A stretch of DNA of 64,000 bases, from NCBI RefSeq assembly GCF_002338065.1, contig NZ_DDHJ01000010.1, positions 151,005 to 215,004 on the forward strand, read 5' to 3'. Below are positions 8,937 through 17,993 of this stretch, piece after piece. The stretch is from Pseudomonas sp. UBA1879. Lineage in GTDB: Bacteria; Pseudomonadota; Gammaproteobacteria; Pseudomonadales; Pseudomonadaceae. Position numbers and translations under genes: made by a program. The notes beneath the pieces are model-generated. The model was given only the letters and a program-made list of their open reading frames with translations, was not told where the DNA came from and ran no database searches. Position 1 is the stretch's first letter. Each line of letters starts with the position of its first letter.

Positions 8937-9304
8937 TGTTTAAATCCACGCTGTTCGCCTCGGCGCTGTTCGCCCTGAGCGTCAGTGCCTCAGCGCTGGC
9001 GGACGGCAACAAGCTGCTGCTCGAATGCCAGGACGGCATTACCAGCATGAGCGGCGGCGCGGCGAAAAATCCGGTGGGGATTGGTCATTGTGTGGGCGTG
9101 CTGCAAGCGACCATGGACACGCTTGACCTGGTCCACGAAGCGGGTGGCACGCCGAAGCTGGTGTGCGTGCCCGAAGGCGGAATCCCGATGATTCAGTCGA
9201 TGCGCATCGTTGTTCAGTCGCTCGCAGAACACCCGCAGAGCCTGCACTTGAACGAGTCCGTTCTGGTCACCGCCGCGCTGAAAAACGCCTTCCCTTGCGA
9301 ATAA
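8936..9304 (+). CDS. Exported Rap1a/Tai-like protein
   Basis: A 122-residue protein with a clear signal peptide (hydrophobic core FASALFALSVSASALA, probable cleavage before DGN). The mature part has the layout of the Rap1a/Tai family: a central GHCVGVLQATMD stretch, KLVCVPEGG, a helix (IVVQSLAEHPQ), and a C-terminal ALKNAFPCE ending. Cysteines suggest two disulfides. Known members are periplasmic immunity proteins against type VI amidase effectors, but the fold is also found outside such systems. The start ATG shares one base with the coaA stop (TGATG), so translation is probably coupled. Confidence 0.65.
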   Translation: MFKSTLFASALFALSVSASALADGNKLLLECQDGITSMSGGAAKNPVGIGHCVGVLQATMDTLDLVHEAGGTPKLVCVPEGGIPMIQSMRIVVQSLAEHPQSLHLNESVLVTAALKNAFPCE

Positions 9305-9388
9305 ACGTCATGCCCCGCGCGTAAATCCCGTCAGCGTCTAAAGTGGATGGGCCGGTCGGGTTTTACTGGCGAATCCTCCTACGTTTTC

Positions 9389-9421
9389 AAACGCACCTTC
9401 GGGCGACGTGATGGTGCGTTT
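9389..9421 (+). terminator. Probable rho-independent terminator
   Basis: A perfect 9-bp stem, AAACGCACC at 9389-9397 with GGTGCGTTT at 9413-9421, separates the coaA unit from the MFS gene. The T tract is short, so strength is uncertain. Confidence 0.5.
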
Positions 9422-9453
9422 CTGTCCCGCTTGGAAATGAAAGGACACTGACC

Positions 9454-10692
9454 ATGCGTATCAATGCCTTGATTGTTGTGCTGTTGACCGGGCTGGTCGC
9501 GGCAACGTTCGGTTTCGGAATCTACCTGTTCGCTCAGTTGGTGCCAGACATGCGCGCCAGTCTGGGCTTCGATATTTCCTACGTCGGCACGCTGACTGCC
9601 GCCGGGCAGTTCGGCTATCTGACGTGCGCGTTGGTGGCAGCGTGGCTAACGGCTCGACTGGGCGGAGGCTGGGTGATTTTCGGCTCAGGGGTCGTGTGCG
9701 CCGTGGCCTTGATCGGGCTTTCACTGGCCCAGAATGTGCTGCTGATCGGCGTCCTGCTGACGCTCTTGGCAGGGACGGCAGCCACGGTGTTCGTGCCCAT
9801 GGTCGACGTCATTTCCCGCACCGTCGCCTTCAAGTACCGCGGCATGGCCATGGGACTGGTGTCCAGCGGCACCAGTTATGGGGTGTTCATCAACAGCCTG
9901 TTGGTGCCGCTTTACGCGCCTCAAGGCGAATGGCGCACCGTGTGGTGGATGGTCGGGCTGATCACGGCCGTGATAGCGATCGGTGTGCTGTTCGTATTCA
10001 AACGTGCGCGGCTGTTCGCCGACGCGTCCGACGTCAACCCGTCCGAGCCCCGAGTGTTGGGGGATCCCACGGCGAAGGTGAGTAAGGCGGCGATGATGCA
10101 GCCTTGGGTGCTGATGGTCTGGGCGATGAATTTCCTGCTCGGTTTCTCGACCTTTCCGTTTCAGAACTACCTGTCGTCCTACCTGCGCACCGAACTGCAA
10201 TTCGACGTGACCTACACCGCGCAAATCTGGGCCAGCATCGGTTTTGTCGGCATGTTCGCGGGGCTGGCGGTGGGTGGGCTGTCAGACCGTATCGGCCTGC
10301 GTATCACCATGATGCTGGTCTACCTGTGCGTGGGGCTGGCCTCGCTGATACTGGTCGTGCACCCGGCAGGCTACTGGCCATTGGTGGCGGGCGTGCTGTT
10401 CGCCATCGCGTTCTATCCCATTTTTGGTCTGATCCCGGCGTACGTCTCGAAAATGGCCGGAAGTGCTGCGTTGGCGGTGACCCTATTCGGCGTGGCAAAT
10501 ATCATGCAGGGCGTGGGCGGCATGCTCGGCAACTTCAGTGGCGGCGTGCTGGCGAGTGTGACGGGGTCGTTCATGGGGTTGTATGTGGCGATCGGGCTGG
10601 TGGCGCTGGTGATGGCAGGGCTGGCGTTGCGCTTGCCAAAGGAGGGCGATGAGACCCCGCGGGCCACCGTGGTGGATGCCGTGAATGGCTAA
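9454..10692 (+). CDS. MFS transporter, YbfB-like/unknown substrate
   Basis: A 412-residue inner membrane protein with about twelve hydrophobic segments in two halves. The loop between helices 2 and 3 of the second half has GGLSDRIGLRI, the MFS motif A. The first-half counterpart is degenerate. The central cytoplasmic loop (about 180-210) is polar. A GAAAGGA site precedes the ATG. The substrate cannot be assigned. The gene is a single unit, with no obvious pathway partner. Confidence 0.85.
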   Translation: MRINALIVVLLTGLVAATFGFGIYLFAQLVPDMRASLGFDISYVGTLTAAGQFGYLTCALVAAWLTARLGGGWVIFGSGVVCAVALIGLSLAQNVLLIGVLLTLLAGTAATVFVPMVDVISRTVAFKYRGMAMGLVSSGTSYGVFINSLLVPLYAPQGEWRTVWWMVGLITAVIAIGVLFVFKRARLFADASDVNPSEPRVLGDPTAKVSKAAMMQPWVLMVWAMNFLLGFSTFPFQNYLSSYLRTELQFDVTYTAQIWASIGFVGMFAGLAVGGLSDRIGLRITMMLVYLCVGLASLILVVHPAGYWPLVAGVLFAIAFYPIFGLIPAYVSKMAGSAALAVTLFGVANIMQGVGGMLGNFSGGVLASVTGSFMGLYVAIGLVALVMAGLALRLPKEGDETPRATVVDAVNG

Positions 10693-10702
10693 GGCTTGTT
10701 CA

Positions 10703-10882
10703 TCAGCGGCCCTTCGGTCGTTTTGAATCTGTGCCGTTCGGCAATGGCGGCGCCGAAGGGGTGGAAGAGGGGTCGGGTTTCTCTTCCACCGCGTCGGGAA
10801 AGGGTTCGCGCGCTTTTCTTGCACGTTCGGAATATTCACGGTAATCGGTCTTGAATTTCCCCTGCTCTGACTCCGTGCTCAT
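10703..10882 (-). CDS. Small hydrophilic hypothetical protein
   Basis: A 59-residue frame starting MSTESEQGKFKTDYREYSER and ending in a proline-rich, basic tail (SKRPKGR). GAGAGA lies at good distance from the ATG at 10882. It is highly charged, probably disordered, with no membrane or signal segment. It is convergent with the MFS gene. No family is recognised; it is probably a small conserved Pseudomonas protein. Confidence 0.55.
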   Translation of the reverse strand: MSTESEQGKFKTDYREYSERARKAREPFPDAVEEKPDPSSTPSAPPLPNGTDSKRPKGR

Positions 10883-10982
10883 GGTGTCTCTCGTGATCGC
10901 TGACCTTCCTTATAAAGGTAGCGGCGTGCACGGGGTCAGTTAGACAGATTCGCGATGATCCGCGTCGCGATGGGCTCGGGCG

Positions 10983-11819
10983 TTATAAATCCACGCGCCC
11001 CACCACGCACGGCTGCACATCCCCGCCGACCCAGATCCGCTCGCCGATCTGCTCCACGTAAATCCGCCCTTTATGCCCAATCACCGTGCCCTGCCGAGCG
11101 GTGTAGCGATGGGGCGCCAGTCCCGCGCCGATCAGCCACTGCGCCAGGCTGGCATTGAGGCTGCCGGTCACCGGATCTTCGGCGTTGAGGTCGCCGGTGA
11201 GGGCGCGCACTTCGAAATCGGCTTCGGCGTCAGGCCCAGACCACGGCGCAACCATACCGACGTTCAAGCCTTGAAGTGCGGGGTAGTCAGGGCGGATCGC
11301 CAGCAGTTCGTCGCGGCTTTCCAGCAGGATGGCCACCCAGCCCGGGCCGTTGTCCGCCCATTGACTGGCGACGATGCGCTCAGGCGTTATGCGCAAGCCC
11401 GCGGCAAGGGTGGCCAATACCTCGGCTTCGACCGGGCCGCTGCGCAGCAAGGGTGGGGCCGCGAAGGCCAGGCGTGAACCTTCGCGACGCAGCCGGACCA
11501 GACCCGCGCCGCATTCCTGCACGACTTCATCACCCTTCGGAATACCGCCGTTGTCGAGCCAGACGAAACAGCTGCCCAAGGTCGGGTGCCCCGCGAAGGG
11601 CAGTTCACGGGTGGTGGTGAAAATGCGCACGCGGTAGTCGGCGTCAGGGTGGGTCGGGCGCAGCAGGAACGTGGTTTCGCTGAGGTTGGTCCAGCGGGCG
11701 AATGCAGCCATTTGCGCATCGCTGACGCCATCGGCAGCGATCACCACGGCCAGGGGATTGCCTTCGGTGGCGGCGCTGGAAAAGACATCGACCTGCTGAA
11801 AATTCAGTGGCTGGGGCAC
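10983..11819 (-). CDS. PhzF family isomerase/epimerase
   Basis: A 278-residue protein of the PhzF fold: an N-terminal FQQVDVFSSAATEGNPLAVV stretch, the presumed catalytic Glu48 in WTNLSETTFL, FAGHPTLGSCFVW, and near the end LNAEDPVTGSLNA with the family DPVTGS signature. Members isomerise or epimerise small carboxylic compounds. PhzF itself acts in phenazine synthesis, but no phenazine genes are present, so the substrate is unknown. The start is GTG 11819 behind an AGGAGA site. Confidence 0.88.
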   Translation of the reverse strand: MPQPLNFQQVDVFSSAATEGNPLAVVIAADGVSDAQMAAFARWTNLSETTFLLRPTHPDADYRVRIFTTTRELPFAGHPTLGSCFVWLDNGGIPKGDEVVQECGAGLVRLRREGSRLAFAAPPLLRSGPVEAEVLATLAAGLRITPERIVASQWADNGPGWVAILLESRDELLAIRPDYPALQGLNVGMVAPWSGPDAEADFEVRALTGDLNAEDPVTGSLNASLAQWLIGAGLAPHRYTARQGTVIGHKGRIYVEQIGERIWVGGDVQPCVVGRVDL

Positions 11820-11931
11820 GGCACTCTCCTGTGCAATACGGTGGGCGCGTCCACTCTAGGCAGGAGCGACCACACTGTACAGGCACAGATGCACGCGCAT
11901 TCTCGGCCGATGTGTGTGGTCTGCATAGACG

Positions 11932-12429
11932 TCATCCGGCCAGTTCGCGGCCCGATAACCAGGCGGCCACATCGAACGAGGGACAGGCCTTGATGAACTC
12001 ATCGGGGCTGATGACGCCGTCGCCATTGCGGTCCGGTGACAGGTCTCGATGGCCCAGAATGCGGGCGTCGGGGTAGAGTTTGCGCAGGTCGTCCAGCAGT
12101 TGTCCCAAGGCGGCGAATTGCGCGGCGGTGAAGGTGTTGGCGGGTTTGCCGCCTGCGTCCAGGCCGCCGGCCACGCATATGCCGATCGAGCGTGAATTAT
12201 GGCCTTTGACGTGGGCGCCGACGGCTGTCTCCGGGCGACCGGTTTCCACGGTGCCGTTGCGGCGGATGACGTAGTGGTAGCCCACCGTATCGAAGCCACG
12301 CTGGACGTGCCAGTGGGTGATCTCTTTCACGCCGATGTCGTGCGTGGGACGAGTCGCCGAGCAGTGGACCACCAGCAGATCGGTGGCCGTACGAAAGGTT
12401 GGTTTGTAAAGGGAGGGTGGGGCGTTCAT
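11932..12429 (-). CDS. N-acetylmuramoyl-L-alanine amidase, T7-lysozyme-like, with EF-hand-type loop
   Basis: A 165-residue amidase_2 domain that should cut the MurNAc-L-Ala bond of peptidoglycan. The zinc ligands are visible as His22 (VVHCSA), His127 (LGHRDLS) and Cys149 (KACPSFDV). Between the last two lies DRNGDGVISPDE (133-144), a textbook EF-hand loop. The start is ATG 12429 with AAGGAAG upstream; an upstream extension to 12477 is less likely. No signal peptide or holin gene is visible, so export or release is unclear. The sequence type is common in phage and tailocin lysis cassettes, suggesting a phage origin. Confidence 0.88.
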   Translation of the reverse strand: MNAPPSLYKPTFRTATDLLVVHCSATRPTHDIGVKEITHWHVQRGFDTVGYHYVIRRNGTVETGRPETAVGAHVKGHNSRSIGICVAGGLDAGGKPANTFTAAQFAALGQLLDDLRKLYPDARILGHRDLSPDRNGDGVISPDEFIKACPSFDVAAWLSGRELAG

Positions 12430-12557
12430 GGTATTGCTTCCTTGCAAGGTCAATAGGAACCTCGAAGAAATACGCAAGTAGGGCGAGGGTCAACCACGCA
12501 AACGTTGCAGAACGTCTCTACGACGGCTGCAACGTTGCGAAGAGAGCAGAGCTTCGA

Positions 12558-14279
12558 TCAGGCTGGGAAGTGCAGCGCGTTGGTCAGATCGCCCATCGGC
12601 GTCTGGCCGCGAGCGATCATGGCGTTATCGCGTTCGGTGAGGCCGTCGAGCTTCTCCAGGCCGTGCACACGGGTGATCAGGCGCAGGATCGACGCCGTGT
12701 CATAGACCGTGTGGTCCACGGTGCCTTTGCGGGCGAACGGCGAAACGACAAGGGCCGGCACCCGAGTGCCTGGCCCCCAGCGATCACCCTTCGGCGGTGC
12801 GACATGGTCCCACCAGCCGCCGTTTTCATCGACCGTCACGACGATCACCATGTTTTTCCATTGCGGACTGTTGCGCAGGACTTTCAGCACCCGGTCGATA
12901 TGTCGGTCGCCGGCGGCGACGTCGGCATAACCGGCGTGCATGTTCAGGTTGCCCTGGGGTTTGTAGAACGTCACGGCCGGCAGCTTGCCCGCCTCGGCAT
13001 CAGCGAGGAACGTGTTGGTGCTGGCTTCATCCCCGAGGCCGCCGTCGCGCAGGCGCTTCTTGCGCTCGGCCGGGTGCTCCGGGCCTTGCTGCTTGAAGTA
13101 GTTGAACGGCTGATGGTGGTACTGGAAGTTCGGGATCTTGGGGATGCCCGTCGAATCCTTGTACTCGTCCAGCGTCACCTGCCACGCTCCGGCGTACCAG
13201 GCCCACTCGATGTCCTTTTTCGACAGCTTGTCGCCGATGTGATCGTGACTCTGCGGCACCAGCACATTGGCGAGATTGGGTTGCGAATAGTCGGGTTTTT
13301 CCTTGTCGCGCAGCCAGGTCGGCCAATACGGCGGGGCCATGGTGTTGACCGCGTAGCCGTCCGGCGTCAGGGCGCTGGGACCAAATTGCGGCGGGCCGGA
13401 CATTGCGCTGGCCGGGGATTTCTCCAGCGGCTTGAGGCGGTAATCCAGCGGGTCGCTGCTTTCGAGGGTCGCGATCTGGGATCTGGCGACGGAAGAGGCG
13501 GCGTCCGGGTAGAACGGCGCTCTGGCCGAAATCAGGTATTGATGATTGAGGAACGAGCCGCCGAAGGCGCCCTGGAAAAAGTTGTCGCAGAGCACGAACT
13601 CCCGGGCGACGTCCCACAGACGAAGGGAATATTGGCTCTGGCTGTAGTAGCCCATGGTCAGGCCACCGGAATCGGCCCACGCCACGAAGGCATCGTTCTT
13701 ACCGCCGTTGATCTGCATCTGGTTTTGATAGAAGACGTGCCACAGGTCGCGGGTGACCAGGCCGAACGGCAGGTCTTCGCCGCCTGGGCCTTTGAGGGCA
13801 AACGGCGCGTTGGGCAGGTTTTCCTGATACTGCACGCCGGTGGCGTAGGTCACGCCGTCGAGGCTTTGCGGACCGACCTGGCACACCCCGCCCCAGGCCG
13901 GTGGAAGGGTGTCGAGGATCTTGCCGTCCCGGTCGCGTTGCCGATAGTCGTCTTGTTTAACGGCAGACAGGGGTTTTTCCACGCCCGGAAAGTTAGCGAA
14001 CAGGTTGTTGAAGCTGCGGTTCTCGGCGTAGATCACTACGATGGTCTTGACGTTGTCATGTAGGGCCTTGTCCAGCGCAGCGCCAGTCAGCGTCGTTTCC
14101 AGCGCCACGGCATCGCCCGTTTTCTCCGATTCGCTGGCCGCCACAACCCCGCTTAGCGTCGCGCCTGCGCCCAACACCGCGACACCGCCAAGGAAGCGAC
14201 GACGGCTGGTGTCGACAGGCGTGTCGACGAGGGTTTCGCGGAGAGGGGACTGGCTTGGGTCTTGAGGTGTGTCGCTCAT
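12558..14279 (-). CDS. Tat-exported phosphoesterase (acid phosphatase/phospholipase C type)
   Basis: A 573-residue protein of the phosphoesterase family that includes AcpA and bacterial phospholipase C. A twin-arginine signal (SRRRFLGG, 25-32) predicts folded export to the periplasm. The catalytic domain opens with KTIVVIYAENRSFNNLF, where the E and N are metal/nucleophile-region residues, and later has WAWYAGAW, NMHAGYADV and VTVDENGGWWDHVAPP, the family metal-binding motif. It probably releases phosphate from phosphoesters. The ATG at 14279 is chosen over the adjoining GTG at 14282, with AGGAG five bases upstream. No phosphate-regulon box was identified. Confidence 0.88.
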   Translation of the reverse strand: MSDTPQDPSQSPLRETLVDTPVDTSRRRFLGGVAVLGAGATLSGVVAASESEKTGDAVALETTLTGAALDKALHDNVKTIVVIYAENRSFNNLFANFPGVEKPLSAVKQDDYRQRDRDGKILDTLPPAWGGVCQVGPQSLDGVTYATGVQYQENLPNAPFALKGPGGEDLPFGLVTRDLWHVFYQNQMQINGGKNDAFVAWADSGGLTMGYYSQSQYSLRLWDVAREFVLCDNFFQGAFGGSFLNHQYLISARAPFYPDAASSVARSQIATLESSDPLDYRLKPLEKSPASAMSGPPQFGPSALTPDGYAVNTMAPPYWPTWLRDKEKPDYSQPNLANVLVPQSHDHIGDKLSKKDIEWAWYAGAWQVTLDEYKDSTGIPKIPNFQYHHQPFNYFKQQGPEHPAERKKRLRDGGLGDEASTNTFLADAEAGKLPAVTFYKPQGNLNMHAGYADVAAGDRHIDRVLKVLRNSPQWKNMVIVVTVDENGGWWDHVAPPKGDRWGPGTRVPALVVSPFARKGTVDHTVYDTASILRLITRVHGLEKLDGLTERDNAMIARGQTPMGDLTNALHFPA

Positions 14280-14410
14280 CACGGCTCCTGCTCGCAGAAC
14301 TGAAGTGTTGCGAATTGTGTCGAGGGAGCCTAATCCTGCGATGTGACGGTATTGCTACAGATTCGAGAGATGAGAGGGCGAGCTTCTACGCCAACTGCAC
14401 TGCGTTTGCT

Positions 14411-14497
14411 GCGGGAGTGAGCTTGCTCGCGAACACGCCGTGGCAGCGAAGCTTCTGTGTCCGGGCTACCGAGTTCGTGAGCGAGCTCACTCACACC
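14411..14497. repeat. REP doublet, family B
   Basis: GGGAGTGAGCTTGCTCGCGAA at the left end faces an imperfect inverted copy (TTCGTGAGCGAGCTCACTCAC) at the right. Related copies occur at 18.1, 23.9 and 52.4 kb. It sits between the phosphoesterase promoter region and the end of the solute-binding gene. Confidence 0.75.
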
Positions 14498-14518
14498 GTT
14501 TTCATTCACGATCTGCTC

Positions 14519-15289
14519 TCACGGCGTCGCAGGCCCATCCGCCGGCAATCCGGACGAGGTGTTGTAGCGACTCATGATTCGATCAATCTCGCCGGACATA
14601 CGCATCCGCAGCAGAATTCGCATCAGCCGTTGCGCCGGGATGTCGGTGTCGTTGCGCACGATGCAGCCCACCGGTTGCTCGTCAATCACTGCCACGCCGC
14701 GCAGCTTCTGGTCGTCAGGCAGGTTACGGTTGAACCAGTCCAGCGACCATTGATTGCCGACCGCGTAACGGTAGCGATGGATCTGAAGCTTCTGTAGGAC
14801 CTGGACTTCGCTGCGGGCATCGTCGCGATGCAAGGTGCGGTTGTCGAAAGCGGTTTGAAGAGTGGGGTAGACATAGCCCAGCACCGTGCCGATGGTTTCG
14901 TTGGCGAGGGTGTCGGGGGCGCGCGGCGTGGCGTTGTCCGGGGTGCTGATCAGCAGGTCACGCTGGATCAACAGCGGCAGGCTCCAGGTGTAGTCGCCGG
15001 AAAGATTGGGCATCCAGGATTGCGCCGCGTAGCAACGCACGTCAATGGCGCCGCGCTCCAGGGTGCGTTGCACGCGCTGGATCGGCACGACGCGGTATTG
15101 CGCCGACAGCTTGGCGTGGGCGGCCATGCTTTGCATGATGTCGAAAATGAGGCCGCCGGTGGGCTGATGATCCTCGATCTGCACCAGCGGCATCGCCCAC
15201 GCATCGGCGATGGAAAACCGCAGCGGTGCCTCTTCGGCGCCAACAGGCCCACTCATCAGCCACACAGCGCTCAATGCCAGCAGACGCAT
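14519..15289 (-). CDS. Periplasmic solute-binding protein, SBP_bac_3 type
   Basis: A 256-residue protein with an N-terminal signal peptide (MRLLALSAVWLMSGPVGA, cleavage before EEA). The mature part resembles the family 3 amino-acid-type binding fold: QPTGGLIFDIMQSMAAHAKL, then a second lobe near TIGTVLGYVYPTL. It has no neighbouring permease or ATPase gene, so it may be an orphan binding protein or a sensor-like protein. Ligand unknown. It is divergent from dnaX, with about 150 bases between the two starts. Confidence 0.78.
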   Translation of the reverse strand: MRLLALSAVWLMSGPVGAEEAPLRFSIADAWAMPLVQIEDHQPTGGLIFDIMQSMAAHAKLSAQYRVVPIQRVQRTLERGAIDVRCYAAQSWMPNLSGDYTWSLPLLIQRDLLISTPDNATPRAPDTLANETIGTVLGYVYPTLQTAFDNRTLHRDDARSEVQVLQKLQIHRYRYAVGNQWSLDWFNRNLPDDQKLRGVAVIDEQPVGCIVRNDTDIPAQRLMRILLRMRMSGEIDRIMSRYNTSSGLPADGPATP

Positions 15290-15443
15290 AGGGTCTCCTC
15301 AAGAGCAAAACGGTGCTTTCGGGCGGTGATGGCAGTCTAGCGGCAGATCCTTTATATGCGCGCACTCATATTGCCCGGATGCAATTTTGCCCCCGCTCCG
15401 CTAGCATTGGCGGTCTTCCGCATCCCAGTCGCGACGGTTTTCA

Positions 15444-17576
15444 ATGAGTTACCAGGTTCTTGCACGTAAATGGCGTCCGCGCTCGTTCCGCGAAATGGTC
15501 GGCCAGACCCATGTGCTCAAGGCTTTGATCAACGCACTGGACAGCCAACGCCTGCACCACGCCTATCTGTTCACCGGCACGCGGGGCGTCGGCAAGACCA
15601 CCATCGCGCGCATCATCGCCAAGTGCCTGAACTGCGAAACCGGTATCACGTCATCGCCCTGTGGCGAATGTTCGGTCTGCCGCGAGATCGACGAGGGTCG
15701 TTTCGTCGACCTGATCGAGATCGACGCCGCGAGCCGCACCAAGGTCGAGGACACCCGCGAACTGCTCGATAACGTGCAATACGCCCCGAGCCGCGGCCGC
15801 TTCAAGGTCTACCTGATCGACGAAGTGCACATGCTGTCCAGCCACTCCTTCAATGCCTTGCTCAAGACCCTGGAGGAGCCGCCGCCCTACGTCAAATTCA
15901 TCCTCGCGACCACTGACCCGCAGAAACTGCCCGCGACCATCCTGTCGCGCTGCCTGCAGTTCTCGTTGAAAAACATGACGCCCGAGCGTGTGGTCGAGCA
16001 CCTGACCCACGTGCTCGGCGCTGAAAACATCCCTTTCGAAGACGACGCGCTGTGGCTGTTGGGCCGTGCCGCCGACGGTTCGATGCGCGACGCCATGAGC
16101 CTCACCGACCAGGCCATCGCTTTCGGTGAAGGCAAGGTGCTGGCCACCGACGTGCGAGCCATGCTCGGCACGCTGGATCACGGTCAGGTCTATGACGTTC
16201 TCACCGCGCTGATCGACGGCGATGCGCGCTCGCTGCTCGAAGCCGTGCGTCACCTTGCCGAGCAAGGGCCGGACTGGAGTGGTGTGCTATCGGAAATCCT
16301 CAATGTGTTGCACCGCGTGGCCATCGCCCAAGCATTGCCTGAAGGCGTGGACAACGGCCATGGCGACCGCGAGCGGGTGTTGGCGCTGGCCCAGGCCTTG
16401 CCCGCTGAAGATGTGCAGTTCTATTACCAGATGGGCTTGATCGGCCGCCGCGACCTGCCGTTGGCGCCGGATCCGCGCGGTGGCTTCGAAATGGTGCTGT
16501 TGCGCATGCTCGCGTTTCGCCCCGCCGACAGCGATGACGCGCCGAGACAACCGTTAAAGTCAGTGGGGATCAACCCGGCCACGGTTGATTCCCAGGTAGC
16601 GGTGGCCGGTGCAGCGCCTGTTGCGTCGGCTCCGGCGTACATCCCGGCGCCGTCTCCCACGCCTGTCGCTGAAGCGCAGCCCGCGGAAAAACCGGCGGCG
16701 ACTGCGGCTGCCGAGCCGTCCCCTGCGCCGGTAGAAGACCTCGATTTACCGTGGAATGAGCCCAAGGCCGCTGAGCCCGCTTCTATGCCCGAGGCCGAAC
16801 CGGTCACTGCGCCAGTCGCCGAGACGACACCCGAGCCGGTCCTCGACACGGTCGCCGAGCAGCCAGACCTCACGCCCATGCCGACGCCAGCGCCTGTGAG
16901 CCCGGTGCCGGATGCGCCCGAGGTTGAATCCGAGGCGCAATTGCAAGCCGCCGCCGAAGCCGTGACCCCGGCCATGCTCGAACACGTGCCCGACGCTGCG
17001 CCGTATGTCCCGGCGCCCATGGAACGCGACGACGAGCCGCCACCGGACGACGACTATTACGAACCCGACGTGGACATCGATCCCGCTTCGTTCGCCTACC
17101 TCGATGATCTGGCCCACGAAACTGTCGAGGCTGTGGAAAAAGAGCCTGAGCTGCTGCCTGCGGCCAAGCCTGCAACCGGGCTGGCGGCTGATTGGCTGGA
17201 CCTGTTCCCGAAACTGCCGGTGTCCGGCATGACCGGCAGCATCGCCGCCAACTGCACGCTCATTTCCGTGGACGGCGACCATTGGCTGTTGCACCTGGAC
17301 CCGGCGCACAGCGCGCTGTTCAACGCGACGCAGCAACGCCGTTTGAACGACGCGCTGAACCAATACCATCAACGCACACTCACCCTGAGTATCGAGCTGA
17401 TCAAGCCCGAGCAGGAAACCCCGGCCCAAGCAGCGGCGCGTCGACGTGCCGATCGCCAGCGTCAGGCCGAGGCGTCGATTCACAGTGATCCGTTCATCCA
17501 GCAGATGCGCGAGCAGTTTGGTGCAATCATCCGGGACGACACGATAGCCCCCGTGGATGCACCGGTAACGCCTTAA
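15444..17576 (+). CDS. dnaX: DNA polymerase III subunits gamma and tau
   Basis: A 710-residue clamp-loader ATPase. The AAA+ module has Walker A GTRGVGKT (45-52), a four-cysteine zinc site (C64, C73, C76, C79), the Walker B-region LIDEVHMLS, and SRC in TILSRCLQF. After about residue 365 comes a long Pro/Ala/Glu-rich linker, then a C-terminal tau part (from about 570) that binds the polymerase and helicase. No A-rich slippery heptamer like that of E. coli was found near the linker, so a shorter gamma form by frameshifting is not supported. It is followed 67 bases later by ybaB, as in other Pseudomonas. Confidence 0.97.
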   Translation: MSYQVLARKWRPRSFREMVGQTHVLKALINALDSQRLHHAYLFTGTRGVGKTTIARIIAKCLNCETGITSSPCGECSVCREIDEGRFVDLIEIDAASRTKVEDTRELLDNVQYAPSRGRFKVYLIDEVHMLSSHSFNALLKTLEEPPPYVKFILATTDPQKLPATILSRCLQFSLKNMTPERVVEHLTHVLGAENIPFEDDALWLLGRAADGSMRDAMSLTDQAIAFGEGKVLATDVRAMLGTLDHGQVYDVLTALIDGDARSLLEAVRHLAEQGPDWSGVLSEILNVLHRVAIAQALPEGVDNGHGDRERVLALAQALPAEDVQFYYQMGLIGRRDLPLAPDPRGGFEMVLLRMLAFRPADSDDAPRQPLKSVGINPATVDSQVAVAGAAPVASAPAYIPAPSPTPVAEAQPAEKPAATAAAEPSPAPVEDLDLPWNEPKAAEPASMPEAEPVTAPVAETTPEPVLDTVAEQPDLTPMPTPAPVSPVPDAPEVESEAQLQAAAEAVTPAMLEHVPDAAPYVPAPMERDDEPPPDDDYYEPDVDIDPASFAYLDDLAHETVEAVEKEPELLPAAKPATGLAADWLDLFPKLPVSGMTGSIAANCTLISVDGDHWLLHLDPAHSALFNATQQRRLNDALNQYHQRTLTLSIELIKPEQETPAQAAARRRADRQRQAEASIHSDPFIQQMREQFGAIIRDDTIAPVDAPVTP

Positions 17577-17643
17577 TGACCGCGAGGCGCTAAGCTTCAA
17601 CAGCGCCGCGCAATGACCCATCGACTTTTCGAGGAGAAGCACC

Positions 17644-17970
17644 ATGATGAAAGGTGGCATGGCGGGCCTGATGAAACAGGCCCAGCAAATGCAGGAAAAA
17701 ATGGCCAAGATGCAGGAAGAACTGGCCAATGCCGAAGTGACCGGCCAATCGGGCGCAGGCCTGGTGAGTGTGGTCATGACCGGGCGTCATGACGTCAAGC
17801 GCGTGAGCCTGGACGACAGCCTGATGCAGGAAGAGAAAGAAATCCTCGAAGACCTGATCGCCGCTGCCGTCAACGACGCCGTGCGCAAGATCGAAGCAGC
17901 CAGCGCGGAAAAAACCGCCAGCATGACCGCGGGCATGCAATTGCCGCCGGGCATGAAACTGCCGTTCTGA
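17644..17970 (+). CDS. YbaB/EbfC family nucleoid-associated protein
   Basis: A 108-residue DNA-binding protein of the YbaB family. It begins MMKGGMAGLMKQAQQMQEKM, a long amphipathic helix, followed by the conserved beta segment (GLVSVVMTGRHDVKRVSLD) and a methionine-rich tail. It forms tweezer-like dimers on DNA. GAGGAGA precedes the ATG. It lies between dnaX and recR in many bacteria; here an oxidoreductase gene is inserted before recR. A strong terminator follows. Confidence 0.95.
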   Translation: MMKGGMAGLMKQAQQMQEKMAKMQEELANAEVTGQSGAGLVSVVMTGRHDVKRVSLDDSLMQEEKEILEDLIAAAVNDAVRKIEAASAEKTASMTAGMQLPPGMKLPF

Positions 17971-17993
17971 TCGAACGGTCGTTGCGTCACCCG

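Noticed and set aside
8936..12429. Type VI effector-immunity pair formed by the amidase and the Rap1a-like protein
   Set aside because: They are 2.6 kb apart on opposite strands with unrelated genes between, and no type VI gene is present.
12399..14063. 554-codon plus-strand frame opposite the Tat phosphoesterase
   Set aside because: The minus-strand gene has a Tat signal and family motifs; the plus frame is a shadow.
17100..17200. Programmed frameshift site in dnaX
   Set aside because: Only a run of five A residues is present, without the slippery heptamer and stem-loop known from E. coli.
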